NCBI GenBank assembly: GCA_964545875.1
Contig: CAZJHH010000003.1
Coordinates: 248,001 to 312,000 of the forward strand
Origin: DAIPKP01 sp964545875
GTDB taxonomy: Bacteria > Synergistota > Synergistia > Synergistales > Aminiphilaceae
Reading direction: 5' to 3'
Length of the DNA stretch: 64,000 bases
The notes beneath the pieces are model-generated. The model saw nothing but the letters and a program-made list of their open reading frames with translations. It did no database searches and was not told where the DNA came from. The position numbers and the translations under genes are program-made. Shown one piece after another: positions 50,786 through 60,061 of this stretch; the stretch's first letter is position 1, and each line of letters begins with the position of its first letter.

Positions 50786-51644
50786 GTGTTCCCCGAGAGC
50801 TTTGGAGGATCGGGCTCTCAATATCCGTAAAGACGTGCTTCGAATGATCTCTCTCAGCCCCGGAGGAGGGCTCCTGGAGTCCTTTGCCCTGGTGGAGATC
50901 CTGGTCTATCTCTACTGGAATTTCCTGCGGACGAACCCCTCGTCTCCTCTGGATCCCGATCAGGATCGTTTTCTTCTCGGCTGCGTTCATGCCAGCCCGG
51001 TGCACTATGCGGTGCTGGCCCACGCGGGATTCTTCCCCCGGGAAGACCTTTGGAGCTACGGAAAGCTCGGAGCCATGCTCCAGGGATCTCCGGATATCCG
51101 GAGAACTCCGGGAATACGCTATCCCGTCTCTTCGAACGGGCATATCCTGGGTATCGCTTCGGGCATGGCCCTGGGGCTCCGGGCTTCCCGAAAGGGGAGA
51201 TCTTCGGAAAATCCCCGGATCGTGGCGTGTCTTGACGTTCGGGAGCTTCAGGAGGGAGTGGCCTGGGAGGCTCTCCGGATTGCCCGGGAGTTCTCTCTGG
51301 AAAATCTCGTGGTGGTGGTGAACTGCTCCGAAAGGACGGGGGAAAAACTTCCCTCCATATGGCTCGATGTGAACCGCATCCGGTCTCGCATGGACCTTCT
51401 GGGGTGGGAGACCCTGGAGGGGGAGGGGCACGACTACTCGTCCATTCGTGAAGCTTTCTGCAATCCCGGAAAAGCTTCCGGGCTTCCCCGATGCATCTTT
51501 CTTCATACCCGGATAGGCCGGGGGATTCCTTCGCTGGAAGAGTCCGGTGCGAGCCCCGATTTCTCGGACCGCTCCTGGCTTGCGGGAGCGCTTCACGAGA
51601 TGGAGTCCTTTTTCGCAAAGCTTCGGGAGGAGAGGACGGAATGA
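50778..51644 (+). CDS. Transketolase-like protein, N-terminal (thiamine-diphosphate) half, degenerate
   Basis: 288 residues from ATG 50778. The overall pattern matches the N-terminal half of split transketolases: LGCVHASPVHYAVLA (conserved His), ILGIASGMALGLRAS and ELQEGVAWEALRIA. However, the Mg2+/ThDP-binding signature GDG is LDVR here: Asp is replaced by V154 and the second ligand Asn by S184 (VVNCSE). The distance between the two sites is the usual 30 residues, so this is not misalignment. It may be catalytically inactive or use other chemistry. It overlaps csaB and its stop overlaps the start of its C-terminal partner. Role unknown. Confidence 0.85.
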   Translation: MRECSPRALEDRALNIRKDVLRMISLSPGGGLLESFALVEILVYLYWNFLRTNPSSPLDPDQDRFLLGCVHASPVHYAVLAHAGFFPREDLWSYGKLGAMLQGSPDIRRTPGIRYPVSSNGHILGIASGMALGLRASRKGRSSENPRIVACLDVRELQEGVAWEALRIAREFSLENLVVVVNCSERTGEKLPSIWLDVNRIRSRMDLLGWETLEGEGHDYSSIREAFCNPGKASGLPRCIFLHTRIGRGIPSLEESGASPDFSDRSWLAGALHEMESFFAKLREERTE

Positions 51645-52597
51645 ACCGCTCCATAGTGTTTCAGGACGAGCTCCTGCTTTCGGTGCTCCGCAAGGTTCCC
51701 CGCTCCGTGGTGGTGGACGGAGGAGAGCCGGTCTCTCCGGAGATGCGGGAGTTCGCTTTAGAGAACCCCCATCGTCATATCAACGTGGGGCTTTCGGAGC
51801 AGAGCCTTCTTCTCGTAGCGGCGGGAATGGCTCTGGAGGGAGCGGTGGTACTCGCAGGATCCCGGACGCCTCTTCTGCTCCCCCGAGGGTATGAACAGAT
51901 TCGTAACTGCATCGCTCTCCCCCGGCTTCCGGTGATGATTCTCGGCCCCTCCGGAGGGTTCTCCTACGGTCACGAAGGGGCTCCCTTTCAGCTCGTGGAG
52001 GATCTGGGGCTTATGCGGCTCATGCCGGAGATGCACGTTCTCGTCCCCTCGGATAGAGAAGTCTGCGAGAAGCTTCTGCTGGAGTGCTGTCTTCGGAGGG
52101 TGCCGGCCTACATACGGCTGCAGCCTTCCTTTCCGGAAGAGGCGGCACCCCGCTATCGTTCCACCGAGTGGAGCGGCCCCGTGAAAATAGGGGGAGCCCG
52201 GGTACTTCGGGAAGGGGACGGGGTGACTCTCTGCTCCTATGGTATGATGATTTCCCAGGTTCTTGCGGCGGCGGCAATTCTTTCCCGCCAGGGAATCGAG
52301 GCGGAGGTGCTCGACTGCTATTGCATCAAGCCCCTTCCCGAGGATGTGCTTCTCTCTTCGGTGCGCCGCACCGGATGCTGCGTGGTGGTGGAGGAGCACG
52401 CCCAGAGCGGATCTTTAGGGGAGGCTCTCGGAGCTCTCCTGGGAAAACACTTCCCGGTTCCTCTTCTTTCTGTTAATATCGGATGCTCCTTCGGACAGAG
52501 CGGAACTCCCGAGGAGCTTACGTCGTATTATTCCCTTCATAGCCAGGACGTGGTGGGAGCCGCCACGAGAGCATGGGGTATGCGAAGGAGGTTATGA
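51641..52597 (+). CDS. Transketolase-like protein, C-terminal half
   Basis: 318 residues; the ATG overlaps the stop of the N-half. It contains the pyrimidine-binding region NVGLSEQSLLLVAAGMA with the catalytic Glu intact, and GGFSYGHEGAPFQLVEDLG, in which the transketolase His of the DGATHQ motif is replaced by Phe. The C-terminal domain (CSYGMMISQVLAAAA, LDCYCIKPLP, VVVEEHAQSGSLGEALG) follows the normal fold. With the N-half it should form an alpha2-beta2-like complex. It directly precedes ftsE with a 4-base overlap, an unusual place for a central-carbon enzyme. Confidence 0.87.
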   Translation: MNRSIVFQDELLLSVLRKVPRSVVVDGGEPVSPEMREFALENPHRHINVGLSEQSLLLVAAGMALEGAVVLAGSRTPLLLPRGYEQIRNCIALPRLPVMILGPSGGFSYGHEGAPFQLVEDLGLMRLMPEMHVLVPSDREVCEKLLLECCLRRVPAYIRLQPSFPEEAAPRYRSTEWSGPVKIGGARVLREGDGVTLCSYGMMISQVLAAAAILSRQGIEAEVLDCYCIKPLPEDVLLSSVRRTGCCVVVEEHAQSGSLGEALGALLGKHFPVPLLSVNIGCSFGQSGTPEELTSYYSLHSQDVVGAATRAWGMRRRL

Positions 52598-53292
52598 TGG
52601 ATATTCGCATTTCAGGGGTGGCCAAGGTTTTTCCCCCGGACATCGTAGCGTTGGAAGATATCTACCTTACCGTATCCCGAGGAGAGTTCGTCTATCTTGT
52701 GGGTACTACGGGCTCCGGAAAGACCACGCTTCTGCGGCTTATTTCCCGAGAGGTGGAGGCCACCCGGGGGCATCTCACGGTGGGAGATTTCGTGCTTCGC
52801 AAGATGAAATCCCTGGATCTGGCCTTCTACCGCCGGGATGTGGGAGTGGTTTTTCAGGATTTCAAACTCCTCTCCCACCTTACGGTGGTGGAGAATGTGG
52901 CCTTTGTGCTTGAAGTGCTGGGCATGCCTCCCAAGGAAATCCGGGAGCGGGTGGGCGAAGTTTTGGAGCGGGTAGGCATGTGGCGCCGTCGTTTTCTTTA
53001 TCCCGACCAGCTTTCGGGAGGAGAGAAGCAACGGGTGGCCATCGCCCGGGCGGTGGTGAATTCTCCCTCCATTCTTCTGGCGGACGAGCCCACGGGAAAT
53101 CTCGATACCCATACGGCGGAGGATGTCATGCAGCTTCTGCTTTCCATCAACGCCTCGGGAACCACCGTGATCATGGCCACGCACAACAAATACATCGTGG
53201 ATGCCTATCGTCAGCGAGTGGTGGAGCTCCGGGGCGGGCGGATGATCCGGGACGAAAAACGGGGGAGGTACGAAGAAGATGAGAATTTTTAA
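52597..53292 (+). CDS. ftsE: Cell division ATP-binding protein FtsE
   Basis: 231 residues from ATG 52597 (AAGGAGG five bases upstream; ATG 52594 is an alternative). ABC ATPase motifs: Walker A GTTGSGKTT (36-44), signature LSGGEKQRVAIARA and Walker B LLADEPTGNLD. With FtsX it turns ATP hydrolysis at the septum into activation of peptidoglycan hydrolases. It overlaps the transketolase-like gene and ftsX. Confidence 0.96.
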   Translation: MDIRISGVAKVFPPDIVALEDIYLTVSRGEFVYLVGTTGSGKTTLLRLISREVEATRGHLTVGDFVLRKMKSLDLAFYRRDVGVVFQDFKLLSHLTVVENVAFVLEVLGMPPKEIRERVGEVLERVGMWRRRFLYPDQLSGGEKQRVAIARAVVNSPSILLADEPTGNLDTHTAEDVMQLLLSINASGTTVIMATHNKYIVDAYRQRVVELRGGRMIRDEKRGRYEEDENF

Positions 53293-54163
53293 ATGCCTTC
53301 TGCGGGACACCCTTCGTCTTCTGCTGCGGCATTGGGGGGTGAGTCTCCTTACTCTTCTCACGGCGGCATCGGTATTCTTTCTCGTGGGAGCCAGCGCCCT
53401 TCTTCTGGTCAATCTCCGCACCATGGTACAGCGGGTGGAGGAGGGGCTCGTGGTGCAGGCCTACGTGAAAAAAGTGGAGGATCTTCAGGCTTTGGAGGGC
53501 ATGGTGGCCTCCATTCCGGGAGTGGCCCGGGTGGAAAAGGTGCTTCCCCAGCAGGCTCTTCAGAGGCTTGGAGCCACCCTTGAGGGGCATGCCCAGGCCC
53601 TGGAAATTCTCGGAGAAAACCCCCTGCCGCCGAGTTTCGAAATTCGTCTTGTCCGGGCGGCCTTCGCTTCGGGAGTGGTACGGGAGCTTCTGGGATATCC
53701 CCAGGTGGAGGACGTGGTCTATGCGGGAAAACTGGCGGAGCGCATGGCCCGGATTTCCTCCTTCGCCAACCGCTTCTCCTTCGGAGTGCTTCTCGTGGCG
53801 GTGGTGGCAAGCAGTCTGGTACTATACAACACCATACGCATTTCCATATACTCCCGGCGGGAGGAGATCTCCGTTATGCTTCTCGTGGGGGCCACTCCCA
53901 CTTTCGTCTCTCTTCCCTTCGTTCTTCAGGGAATGATTTTGGGGGTGCTCGGTTCTCTGGGGGCAAGCCTTCTTCTGGGAGGGGCCTATGCCTCCTTTAC
54001 GGATTTTATCCGCGAGACCATTCCCTTCATTTCCGTAATCAAGGATCCCCGGGTCTTTTTTCAGCTCGGGCTCATTCTTGTCGGGGGAGGCGTCACTCTC
54101 GGATGGATCAGCAGTTGGCTTGCGGTGGGACGCTACGTGCGCCGAGCCATGCGTCCCCTGTAA
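53279..54163 (+). CDS. ftsX: Cell division permease FtsX
   Basis: 294 residues. One N-terminal membrane helix (about 20-40), an extracytoplasmic domain (about 45-150; YVKKVEDLQALEGMVASIPG, VLPQQALQRLG), then three helices in the FtsX permease domain (about 170-290). It relays the ATPase signal of FtsE to the periplasmic hydrolase activator encoded next. The start overlaps ftsE by 14 bases. Confidence 0.95.
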   Translation: MRIFKCLLRDTLRLLLRHWGVSLLTLLTAASVFFLVGASALLLVNLRTMVQRVEEGLVVQAYVKKVEDLQALEGMVASIPGVARVEKVLPQQALQRLGATLEGHAQALEILGENPLPPSFEIRLVRAAFASGVVRELLGYPQVEDVVYAGKLAERMARISSFANRFSFGVLLVAVVASSLVLYNTIRISIYSRREEISVMLLVGATPTFVSLPFVLQGMILGVLGSLGASLLLGGAYASFTDFIRETIPFISVIKDPRVFFQLGLILVGGGVTLGWISSWLAVGRYVRRAMRPL

Positions 54164-54245
54164 AGGCATCAAGGCAGTGTCGGTGCCTTGCAGGGAAGAC
54201 ACGGAAGAAAGAAACGACGGCAAAAACCCTTGGGGGGTGGTTCGG

Positions 54246-55466
54246 GTGAAGGATATACGAAAAGGTTTGGGAAGGCGGTGCCTCCTCCTCCTCTTTCCTC
54301 TTCTTTTGGTGTGGACAGGAGCCGCCTCGGGGACTACCATGGAGGAGATCGACCTGCGGATCAAGGCGGAACAGAGCCGGCTCGCCACCATCGAAAAACA
54401 GATCGATTATCACAAGAAACAGATATCCGTGAGTCAGCAGAAGGAACAGCGAATTCTCGAAGAGCTTTCGAAGCTTACCGAGGAGATCAACCTCTCTCAC
54501 CAGAGGATATCGCTTTTGGAGCTCCAGAACGAAAAAACCCAGCTCCGGCTGGAGGAGCTGAGCCGGCAGATTGCGGAAACCGAATCCCGGCTCTCGTTCA
54601 TTCGGGACCATCTTCGGGAGCGGGTGATAGCTCTCTACAAGTACGGAGGAACGGCGGAAATGGAGATGCTTCTCGCCTGCGACAACCTTTATGCCGCCAT
54701 GGAGGCCTCGTATCTTCTGAACAGAATGACCCAGATGGATAGAGAGCTTTTTCAGGAGGCGGCGGAGCGTAAGCGTATTCTCGATGCCTCCCGGGAAGAG
54801 ACCTTGGTGCGAAAACGGGAGCTTTCGGAGAGGCTTCTCCGTCTCAAGGACGCCGCCCGGGATCTCCAGAAAAGCGTAAAAAACCGTAACGGCTATCTCG
54901 AAGCCCTTCGGCAGCAGCGACAGGATCACCGTGCCACCGCCACCGCCCTGGAGAAAATGCAGGCCCAGCAGGAACGCGAGCTGGCGGAGCTGCTCAAGCA
55001 GAGACAGCAGCTGGCGGAGGAGAAGCGCCGGGTGCAGGAACAGAAGCCCGAAAACGAACTTCCTCCGCTCCGCAAGCCCGGACGTCTGGCCTGGCCTCAC
55101 CGGGGCAAGATCACCAGCTCCTTCGGCGTGCGGGTGCATCCGATTTTCAAAACCAAGATGCGGCATACGGGGATCGATATCGACGGTGATATCGGAGATT
55201 CCGTGGGGGCTGCCGGAGTGGGCGAGGTGATCTTTGCGGGAGTTCTCCGGGGATACGGACAGATCATCATTCTCGATCACGGAGGAGGACTTTCCACGGT
55301 GTATGCTCACCTCTCTCGGATTCTCGTCCGGGAAGGACAGCGGGTACAGCAGGGACACATCATCGGCAAGGTGGGAAACACCGGAACCTCCACGGGGCCG
55401 CATCTTCATTTCGAGGTGCGGGAAAAGGGAGATGCCAAAAACCCCATGAACTATCTCGGAAGCTAA
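54246..55466 (+). CDS. EnvC-like murein hydrolase (coiled coil plus M23 peptidase)
   Basis: 406 residues from GTG 54246, which follows a G-rich TGGGGGGTGG. Signal peptide (LLLLFPLLLVWTGAASG), a long coiled coil (about 30-270, EEIDLRIKAEQ, LTEEINLSHQRIS onward), then a LytM/M23 domain from about residue 285. In EnvC proteins the M23 catalytic residues are usually lost, but here HTGID (H about 307 and D about 311) and HLHFEV are intact, so it may itself cut peptide cross-links instead of only activating amidases. It follows ftsEX, its probable regulator. Confidence 0.9.
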   Translation: MKDIRKGLGRRCLLLLFPLLLVWTGAASGTTMEEIDLRIKAEQSRLATIEKQIDYHKKQISVSQQKEQRILEELSKLTEEINLSHQRISLLELQNEKTQLRLEELSRQIAETESRLSFIRDHLRERVIALYKYGGTAEMEMLLACDNLYAAMEASYLLNRMTQMDRELFQEAAERKRILDASREETLVRKRELSERLLRLKDAARDLQKSVKNRNGYLEALRQQRQDHRATATALEKMQAQQERELAELLKQRQQLAEEKRRVQEQKPENELPPLRKPGRLAWPHRGKITSSFGVRVHPIFKTKMRHTGIDIDGDIGDSVGAAGVGEVIFAGVLRGYGQIIILDHGGGLSTVYAHLSRILVREGQRVQQGHIIGKVGNTGTSTGPHLHFEVREKGDAKNPMNYLGS

Positions 55467-55563
55467 TACCTTCGGGATATGGAAAAAACTTGGAATAGCC
55501 GCAGAATCCGCGGTTATCCGTGATCCAGCGCAGCAGAACACTTGAGGAAGGACGTGGATTGCC

Positions 55564-56763
55564 ATGAAATGGAAAAAACTACGGGAAATCGGCTTGGGGG
55601 TATGCATAGGGGCCCTTGTGGCATGGACATTTATGGCCCAGGCGAACGATGCGAACAATCTGCGCCAGATCCTTCCCTTCGAAGCCAAGTCCCTCTGGCT
55701 CATGAAACAGGCGAGAGCCATTCTGGAGACCTATCATGTGGATGGAGATGCGCCTCTTTCGGAGGATATCATGGTGCAGGGGGCTCTCCGGGGAATGGTT
55801 TCCGCCTGGGATGATCCCTATACCCGCTATGCCGATCCGGACCAGCTTAAAGAAGAGGAGATCGACATGGAGGGAGAGTACGGAGGCCTGGGAATCTATA
55901 TCGGCCGCAGAGAAGGACGTACCGTGGTCATCAGCCCCATCGAGGATACTCCGGCGGATCGGGTGGGCCTGAAGCCGGAAGACGTGATCGTCAAGATAGG
56001 GGAAGAAAATATTGCCGACTGGGATCAGAACCGGGTGGTGAAAGCACTTCGGGGCGAGCCGGGAACCTCCGTGACGGTCTGGATTTTCCGGGAAGGTGAA
56101 TCGGATCTTCTCCGGTTCGATATCGTGCGCGAAAAGATCGAAATCAAGGCGGTACGGTACGAGCTCCTTTCGGGGGATGTGGGATACGTCCGCCTCGCTC
56201 ATTTCAATCAGAAATCCGCCGAGGAGGTTTCTCGGGCCTTCGGAGATCTTCGGAATCAGGGAGCTCGAGGGTATATTCTGGATCTGCGCAACAATCCCGG
56301 AGGGCTTCTCCAGGCGGCGGTGGATATTTCGGACATGTTCCTGGACGAGGGGCTCATCGTGGGAATGAGAGGCCGGGTGGCCCGGGCGAACGAAGAAATT
56401 TATGCGGAACCGGGCTCTCTTCCCAGGGATCCGCTCAACGTGCTGATCAACGAGGGAAGCGCCAGCGCTTCGGAGATCGTGGCGGGGGCTCTGAAGGACC
56501 ATGACCGGGGAAAGACCATGGGAAAAAAGAGCTTCGGCAAGGGTTCCGTGCAGACCCTCTTTCCTCTTCCCGATGGTTCCGGGGTATATGTGACCATTGC
56601 CCGATACTACACTCCTTCGGGGGTGTTGATCGACCATGTGGGATTGGAGCCCGAGGTGCTTCTTTCGGGGGATATCAGCAGGGTATACAGTGAAGATCTT
56701 CAGCTTCAGGAGGCCCATAAGGATATGCGGAGCACCCTGCTTATCCCTGCTTCGAAACCCTAG
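55564..56763 (+). CDS. Carboxyl-terminal processing peptidase, S41 family
   Basis: 399 residues. N-terminal signal anchor (IGLGVCIGALVAWTFMAQA), PDZ domain (about 90-180; GGLGIYIGRREGRTVV, GLKPEDVIVKIGEENI), then the S41 core with RNNPGGLLQAAVDI, the catalytic Ser in EGSASASEIV and Lys in KKSFGKGSVQTL. Ctp proteases often control the level of peptidoglycan hydrolases, in keeping with its place after the EnvC-like gene. Confidence 0.95.
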   Translation: MKWKKLREIGLGVCIGALVAWTFMAQANDANNLRQILPFEAKSLWLMKQARAILETYHVDGDAPLSEDIMVQGALRGMVSAWDDPYTRYADPDQLKEEEIDMEGEYGGLGIYIGRREGRTVVISPIEDTPADRVGLKPEDVIVKIGEENIADWDQNRVVKALRGEPGTSVTVWIFREGESDLLRFDIVREKIEIKAVRYELLSGDVGYVRLAHFNQKSAEEVSRAFGDLRNQGARGYILDLRNNPGGLLQAAVDISDMFLDEGLIVGMRGRVARANEEIYAEPGSLPRDPLNVLINEGSASASEIVAGALKDHDRGKTMGKKSFGKGSVQTLFPLPDGSGVYVTIARYYTPSGVLIDHVGLEPEVLLSGDISRVYSEDLQLQEAHKDMRSTLLIPASKP

Positions 56764-56777
56764 GAGGAGTACGCCGA

Positions 56778-57839
56778 TTGAATCGAAAAAAAAGATTCCT
56801 TGTGCGGGGGATCCTGGGAGGAGTTTTCTTTTGTGCCGGAGCGCTGTTTTTCCTGCTTCTTTCGGGGAATCTCCTCTCTTCTCCTCCCGGTCCGGAAAAG
56901 AAGGCCCTGCCGGAGACTTCGGTGCTTTTCCCGCAAACCTTCTTTCCCGTCTTCTTCGGATCTCTTCCAAAGGATGAATTCTGCACCCTTTCCGGAGAGG
57001 AACTGCCGGGGCTCTTTCCGGAGTTCCTCCGGAAAGAGGTTTTTCTCTGGGAACGCTACCTCTGGCTCTCTCCGGATGTTCGAGTGCCGAGAGAGCCTTT
57101 GGACGAGAAAATCCCCCTTCTTCTCCCTCCGGAGGGGAGGGTGGTGATTCTCCTGGATGACGTAGGAAACAGCGGTGCTCTGGGAGCCTCCTTCGCTTCT
57201 CTCGAGATACCCCTTACCTGGGCCATTCTTCCGGGAGAAAGCCAGACCGAAAAATGCCGGAATCTTGCGGAGGCTCGGGGAATTCCCTACATGGTGCATA
57301 TGCCCATGCAGGCTTTGGGTGATACTCCGGGAAGCTACTGGTACCGCCAGAACTGGATCGTGGAAGGCATGTCCCGGGAGGAAATCGCCCTGCGGGTGCA
57401 TGAGGCTCTGGAAAAGCTCCCAAAGGCTCTGGGCATGAATAACCATCGGGGATCCCTTGCCACCGAGGATCCTCGTATCATGGAGCCCTTTCTGGATATT
57501 CTCGCGGAGAAGGGACTCTTCTTTCTCGACAGCCGAACCACTTCGAAAAGCCTGGGGGCTGTCATGGCGGCGGAGAAAGGTCTTCCGAGACTGGAAAATC
57601 ACGTTTTTCTGGATCACAAAAAGGAACCTGAATTTTTCCGTTCTCAAATGAAGCGGCTTCTGGAGCTCGGAGCTCGGAGAGGATGGGCGGTGGGCATATG
57701 CCATGCCCGGTCCTCCACGTATGAGATTCTCAAGGAAATGGAGACCGAGCTTGGGGAGGATCCCCGGCTGATCACCCTTCCCGAGCTGGTGCATTTTCTC
57801 GGAGCCCAGGAAATTGCGGAGAAGGGGCAAACTCGTTGA
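56778..57839 (+). CDS. YibQ-family divergent polysaccharide deacetylase
   Basis: 353 residues from a TTG start with AGGAGG 10-12 bases upstream. One N-terminal membrane segment (FLVRGILGGVFFCAGALFFLL). The divergent deacetylase fold is seen in VVILLDDVGNSG, PLTWAILPG, YMVHMPMQA, MNNHRGSLA, FFLDSRTTS and GICHARSSTY, which keep the metal-binding Asp/His positions. It is the last gene of the ftsEX-EnvC-S41 group, the position that yibQ has in E. coli relatives. Confidence 0.93.
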   Translation: MNRKKRFLVRGILGGVFFCAGALFFLLLSGNLLSSPPGPEKKALPETSVLFPQTFFPVFFGSLPKDEFCTLSGEELPGLFPEFLRKEVFLWERYLWLSPDVRVPREPLDEKIPLLLPPEGRVVILLDDVGNSGALGASFASLEIPLTWAILPGESQTEKCRNLAEARGIPYMVHMPMQALGDTPGSYWYRQNWIVEGMSREEIALRVHEALEKLPKALGMNNHRGSLATEDPRIMEPFLDILAEKGLFFLDSRTTSKSLGAVMAAEKGLPRLENHVFLDHKKEPEFFRSQMKRLLELGARRGWAVGICHARSSTYEILKEMETELGEDPRLITLPELVHFLGAQEIAEKGQTR

Positions 57840-57973
57840 ACCAATAAAGAAAAAAGGTTCCGGGGTCTTCCGGGAGAGGACTCTGGTTCACGCGGGGGAA
57901 CGGGGATGTTGCTCTGCCCCCGGCAGAGACGGCTTGGCAGTCATGTTTTGGAAAAGAACGGGAGGAAAAGTCC

Positions 57974-59260
57974 GTGAGGGGATGTACGGAGATTCTTATA
58001 GGCGCTCAGTGGGGCGATGAGGGTAAAGGGCGTGTGGTGGATGCCCTGGCGGGAAAAACTGACGTGATCGTGCGCTATCAGGGAGGAGCCAATGCGGGGC
58101 ATACGGTTATCGTGGGCTCCGAGAAGCACGTCTTTCACCTTCTCCCCTCGGGAATGCTCTATACCGGAAAGCTTTGCATCATCGGCAACGGAGTGGTGGT
58201 GGATCCCGAGCAGCTTCTGCTGGAGCTCGGCGAGCTCCAGGCCAAGGGAAAGGATCGGGCCCGGCTGGTGGTGAGCCGGGATGCCCACGTGGTTCTTCCT
58301 TATCACAAGGTGTTGGACGGAGCGGATGAGGCTTTCCGCGGCAAAGAGCGTGCCATCGGGACCACCAAGCGCGGCATAGGCCCCTGCTATGTGGATAAGT
58401 ACAACCGCATGGGAATTACCATGGGAGATCTTGCGAACCCCGAGATCCTCCGGGAGAAGCTTTCGCAGAACGTGAACGTGAAGAACATGCTTCTCACTCG
58501 GATTTACGGCATGACTCCCCTTCCCTTCGACAGCATGTACCAGGAGGCTCTGGAGTGGGGGGCCAAGCTCACCCCCTATCTGGGGGATGCCTCCCTTGAA
58601 GTTCACAAGGCCCTGGAGGAGGGTAAGGGAGTACTTCTCGAAGGAGCCCAGGGAACGCTCCTGGATGTGGATTTCGGCACCTACCCCTATGTGACGAGTT
58701 CCAACCCTACCGCTGCGGGAGGATGCATCGGTGCCGGAGTGGGCCCCACCAGAATAAGCCGGGTTATCGGAGTGGTGAAAGCCTACTGCACCCGAGTGGG
58801 GGAGGGCCCCTTTCCCACCGAAGATTTTGGAGAGCAGGGAGAACGCCTCCGGGTGACCGGAGGCGAGTTTGGAGCCACCACGGGACGCCCCCGTCGGTGC
58901 GGATGGCTTGATATGGTAGCCCTTCGGTACGCAGTGCGGATTAACGGACTCGGTGTACTCGCCCTGACGAAACTCGATGTCCTTTCGGGATTGGAAGAAA
59001 TTCAGGTGGCTCTGGAATACTCCATGGAGGGCAAGAGATACCGGGAGTTTAGTCCCTCCGCTTCCTTCCTCGAAAAGGTGGAGCCCGTGTATACTTCCCT
59101 TCCGGGATGGAAGGAAGATATCACGGCATGCCGGAGCTTCGAAGAGCTTCCCCGGGAGGCTCGGGACTACGTGCGTTTTATCGAGGAACATTCGGGAGTG
59201 CCCGTGGGGTTGATAGGAGTGGGCCCCGGCCGGGAGGAAACCATCCTGAGGAATTTTTAA
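57974..59260 (+). CDS. purA: Adenylosuccinate synthetase
   Basis: 428 residues from GTG 57974 with GGAGG eight bases upstream. Landmarks: GAQWGDEGKGR with the catalytic Asp/Lys, GGANAGHTVI with the catalytic His, GTTKRGIGPCY and the C-terminal GPGREET. It joins IMP and aspartate with GTP, the first step to AMP. It has a separate ribosome-binding site, 134 bases after the envelope operon. Confidence 0.97.
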   Translation: MRGCTEILIGAQWGDEGKGRVVDALAGKTDVIVRYQGGANAGHTVIVGSEKHVFHLLPSGMLYTGKLCIIGNGVVVDPEQLLLELGELQAKGKDRARLVVSRDAHVVLPYHKVLDGADEAFRGKERAIGTTKRGIGPCYVDKYNRMGITMGDLANPEILREKLSQNVNVKNMLLTRIYGMTPLPFDSMYQEALEWGAKLTPYLGDASLEVHKALEEGKGVLLEGAQGTLLDVDFGTYPYVTSSNPTAAGGCIGAGVGPTRISRVIGVVKAYCTRVGEGPFPTEDFGEQGERLRVTGGEFGATTGRPRRCGWLDMVALRYAVRINGLGVLALTKLDVLSGLEEIQVALEYSMEGKRYREFSPSASFLEKVEPVYTSLPGWKEDITACRSFEELPREARDYVRFIEEHSGVPVGLIGVGPGREETILRNF

Positions 59261-59328
59261 CGAAAGCATGGAGTTTTGCGGTTTGGAGAGGGCAGGACAA
59301 CGAGAAAAGCCCGTGCCGGTGAAAGCGG

Positions 59329-59355
59329 CCTGGGGTTTTCGACGAAAACCCCAGG
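59329..59355 (+). terminator. Perfect hairpin after purA
   Basis: CCTGGGGTTTTC and GAAAACCCCAGG pair as a 12-bp stem with a 3-base loop. No T-tract follows; it may be a weak terminator or stability element. Confidence 0.5.
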
Positions 59356-59418
59356 ATTGTCTGAAAGAAACCGGGAGGCACAGCCCTAGAAAAATCTTCC
59401 TTCCGGGAGGAAAAAAGC

Positions 59419-59919
59419 ATGTTGATTCCGGAAATTGATTTTTGCAGATCCCGACATCTCGAAGCGCTGGATCTTCTGGAAAAGCACTGCTTTCCTGATT
59501 CTCCCTGGCCTTTCCGGATCATGGAGAGGGATCTTGCGGATGTTTCCCGGGAGGCTCTCTTTTACCTGGGGGCCTTCTGGAAGGGTTTTCTCGTAGGCTA
59601 TGCGGTCTTCCGGCCTCGCAAAAAGGAGTTTGCCCTTCTGCGGATCGGAGTATACCGGGAGTATCGGCGTCAGAAGATAGGGGCCCAGCTTTTGGATGCG
59701 GGAGAGGTTCTTGCGGAGGAGATCCGGGAAGAGCATATCTTTCTGGAGGTGCGCCAGGAAAACCGAAATGCCCGGGAGTTCTACGAACGTATGGGGTATG
59801 TCCTCCAGGGAATTTCGACACGAAATCCCGGGGATCCGGAGAAGGCCCCTCTGGTATACCGAAAGAGTCTTTCCAAAGAAGATTTCCGAGAGGAGGCTCT
59901 TGAGGAAAATGGAGCCTGA
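59419..59919 (+). CDS. GNAT-family N-acetyltransferase (RimI-like)
   Basis: 166 residues. Acetyl-CoA site motif in VYREYRRQKIGAQLLD and the RimI-type EVRQENRNAREFYERMGYV. GNAT proteins of this type acetylate the N-termini of ribosomal proteins or small molecules. GGAGG-rich sequence precedes the ATG. Terminator-like hairpins follow. The acceptor cannot be named from sequence. Confidence 0.8.
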   Translation: MLIPEIDFCRSRHLEALDLLEKHCFPDSPWPFRIMERDLADVSREALFYLGAFWKGFLVGYAVFRPRKKEFALLRIGVYREYRRQKIGAQLLDAGEVLAEEIREEHIFLEVRQENRNAREFYERMGYVLQGISTRNPGDPEKAPLVYRKSLSKEDFREEALEENGA

Positions 59920-59953
59920 AAAAGCCGTAAATCCTTGATGATTTCCGGCTTTT
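59919..59953 (+). terminator. Terminator after the acetyltransferase gene
   Basis: AAAAAGCCG and CGGCTTTT flank a second pairing, TAAATC with GATTTC, giving a long stem that overlaps the stop codon and ends in TTTT. Confidence 0.55.
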
Positions 59954-59984
59954 CCCCGTTTGAGGGAGATAGGACGGAGTTTTT

Positions 59985-60008
59985 CCCGGAAACCTCTTCC
60001 GGGGTTTT
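59985..60008 (+). terminator. Second terminator-like hairpin
   Basis: CCCGGAA-ACCTC-TTCCGGG followed by GTTTTAT. Confidence 0.4.
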
Positions 60009-60061
60009 ATGACGGCGGAGAAAAGCCGTTTCTTCCGGTGTTATGAAGAGACAGAGAATGC

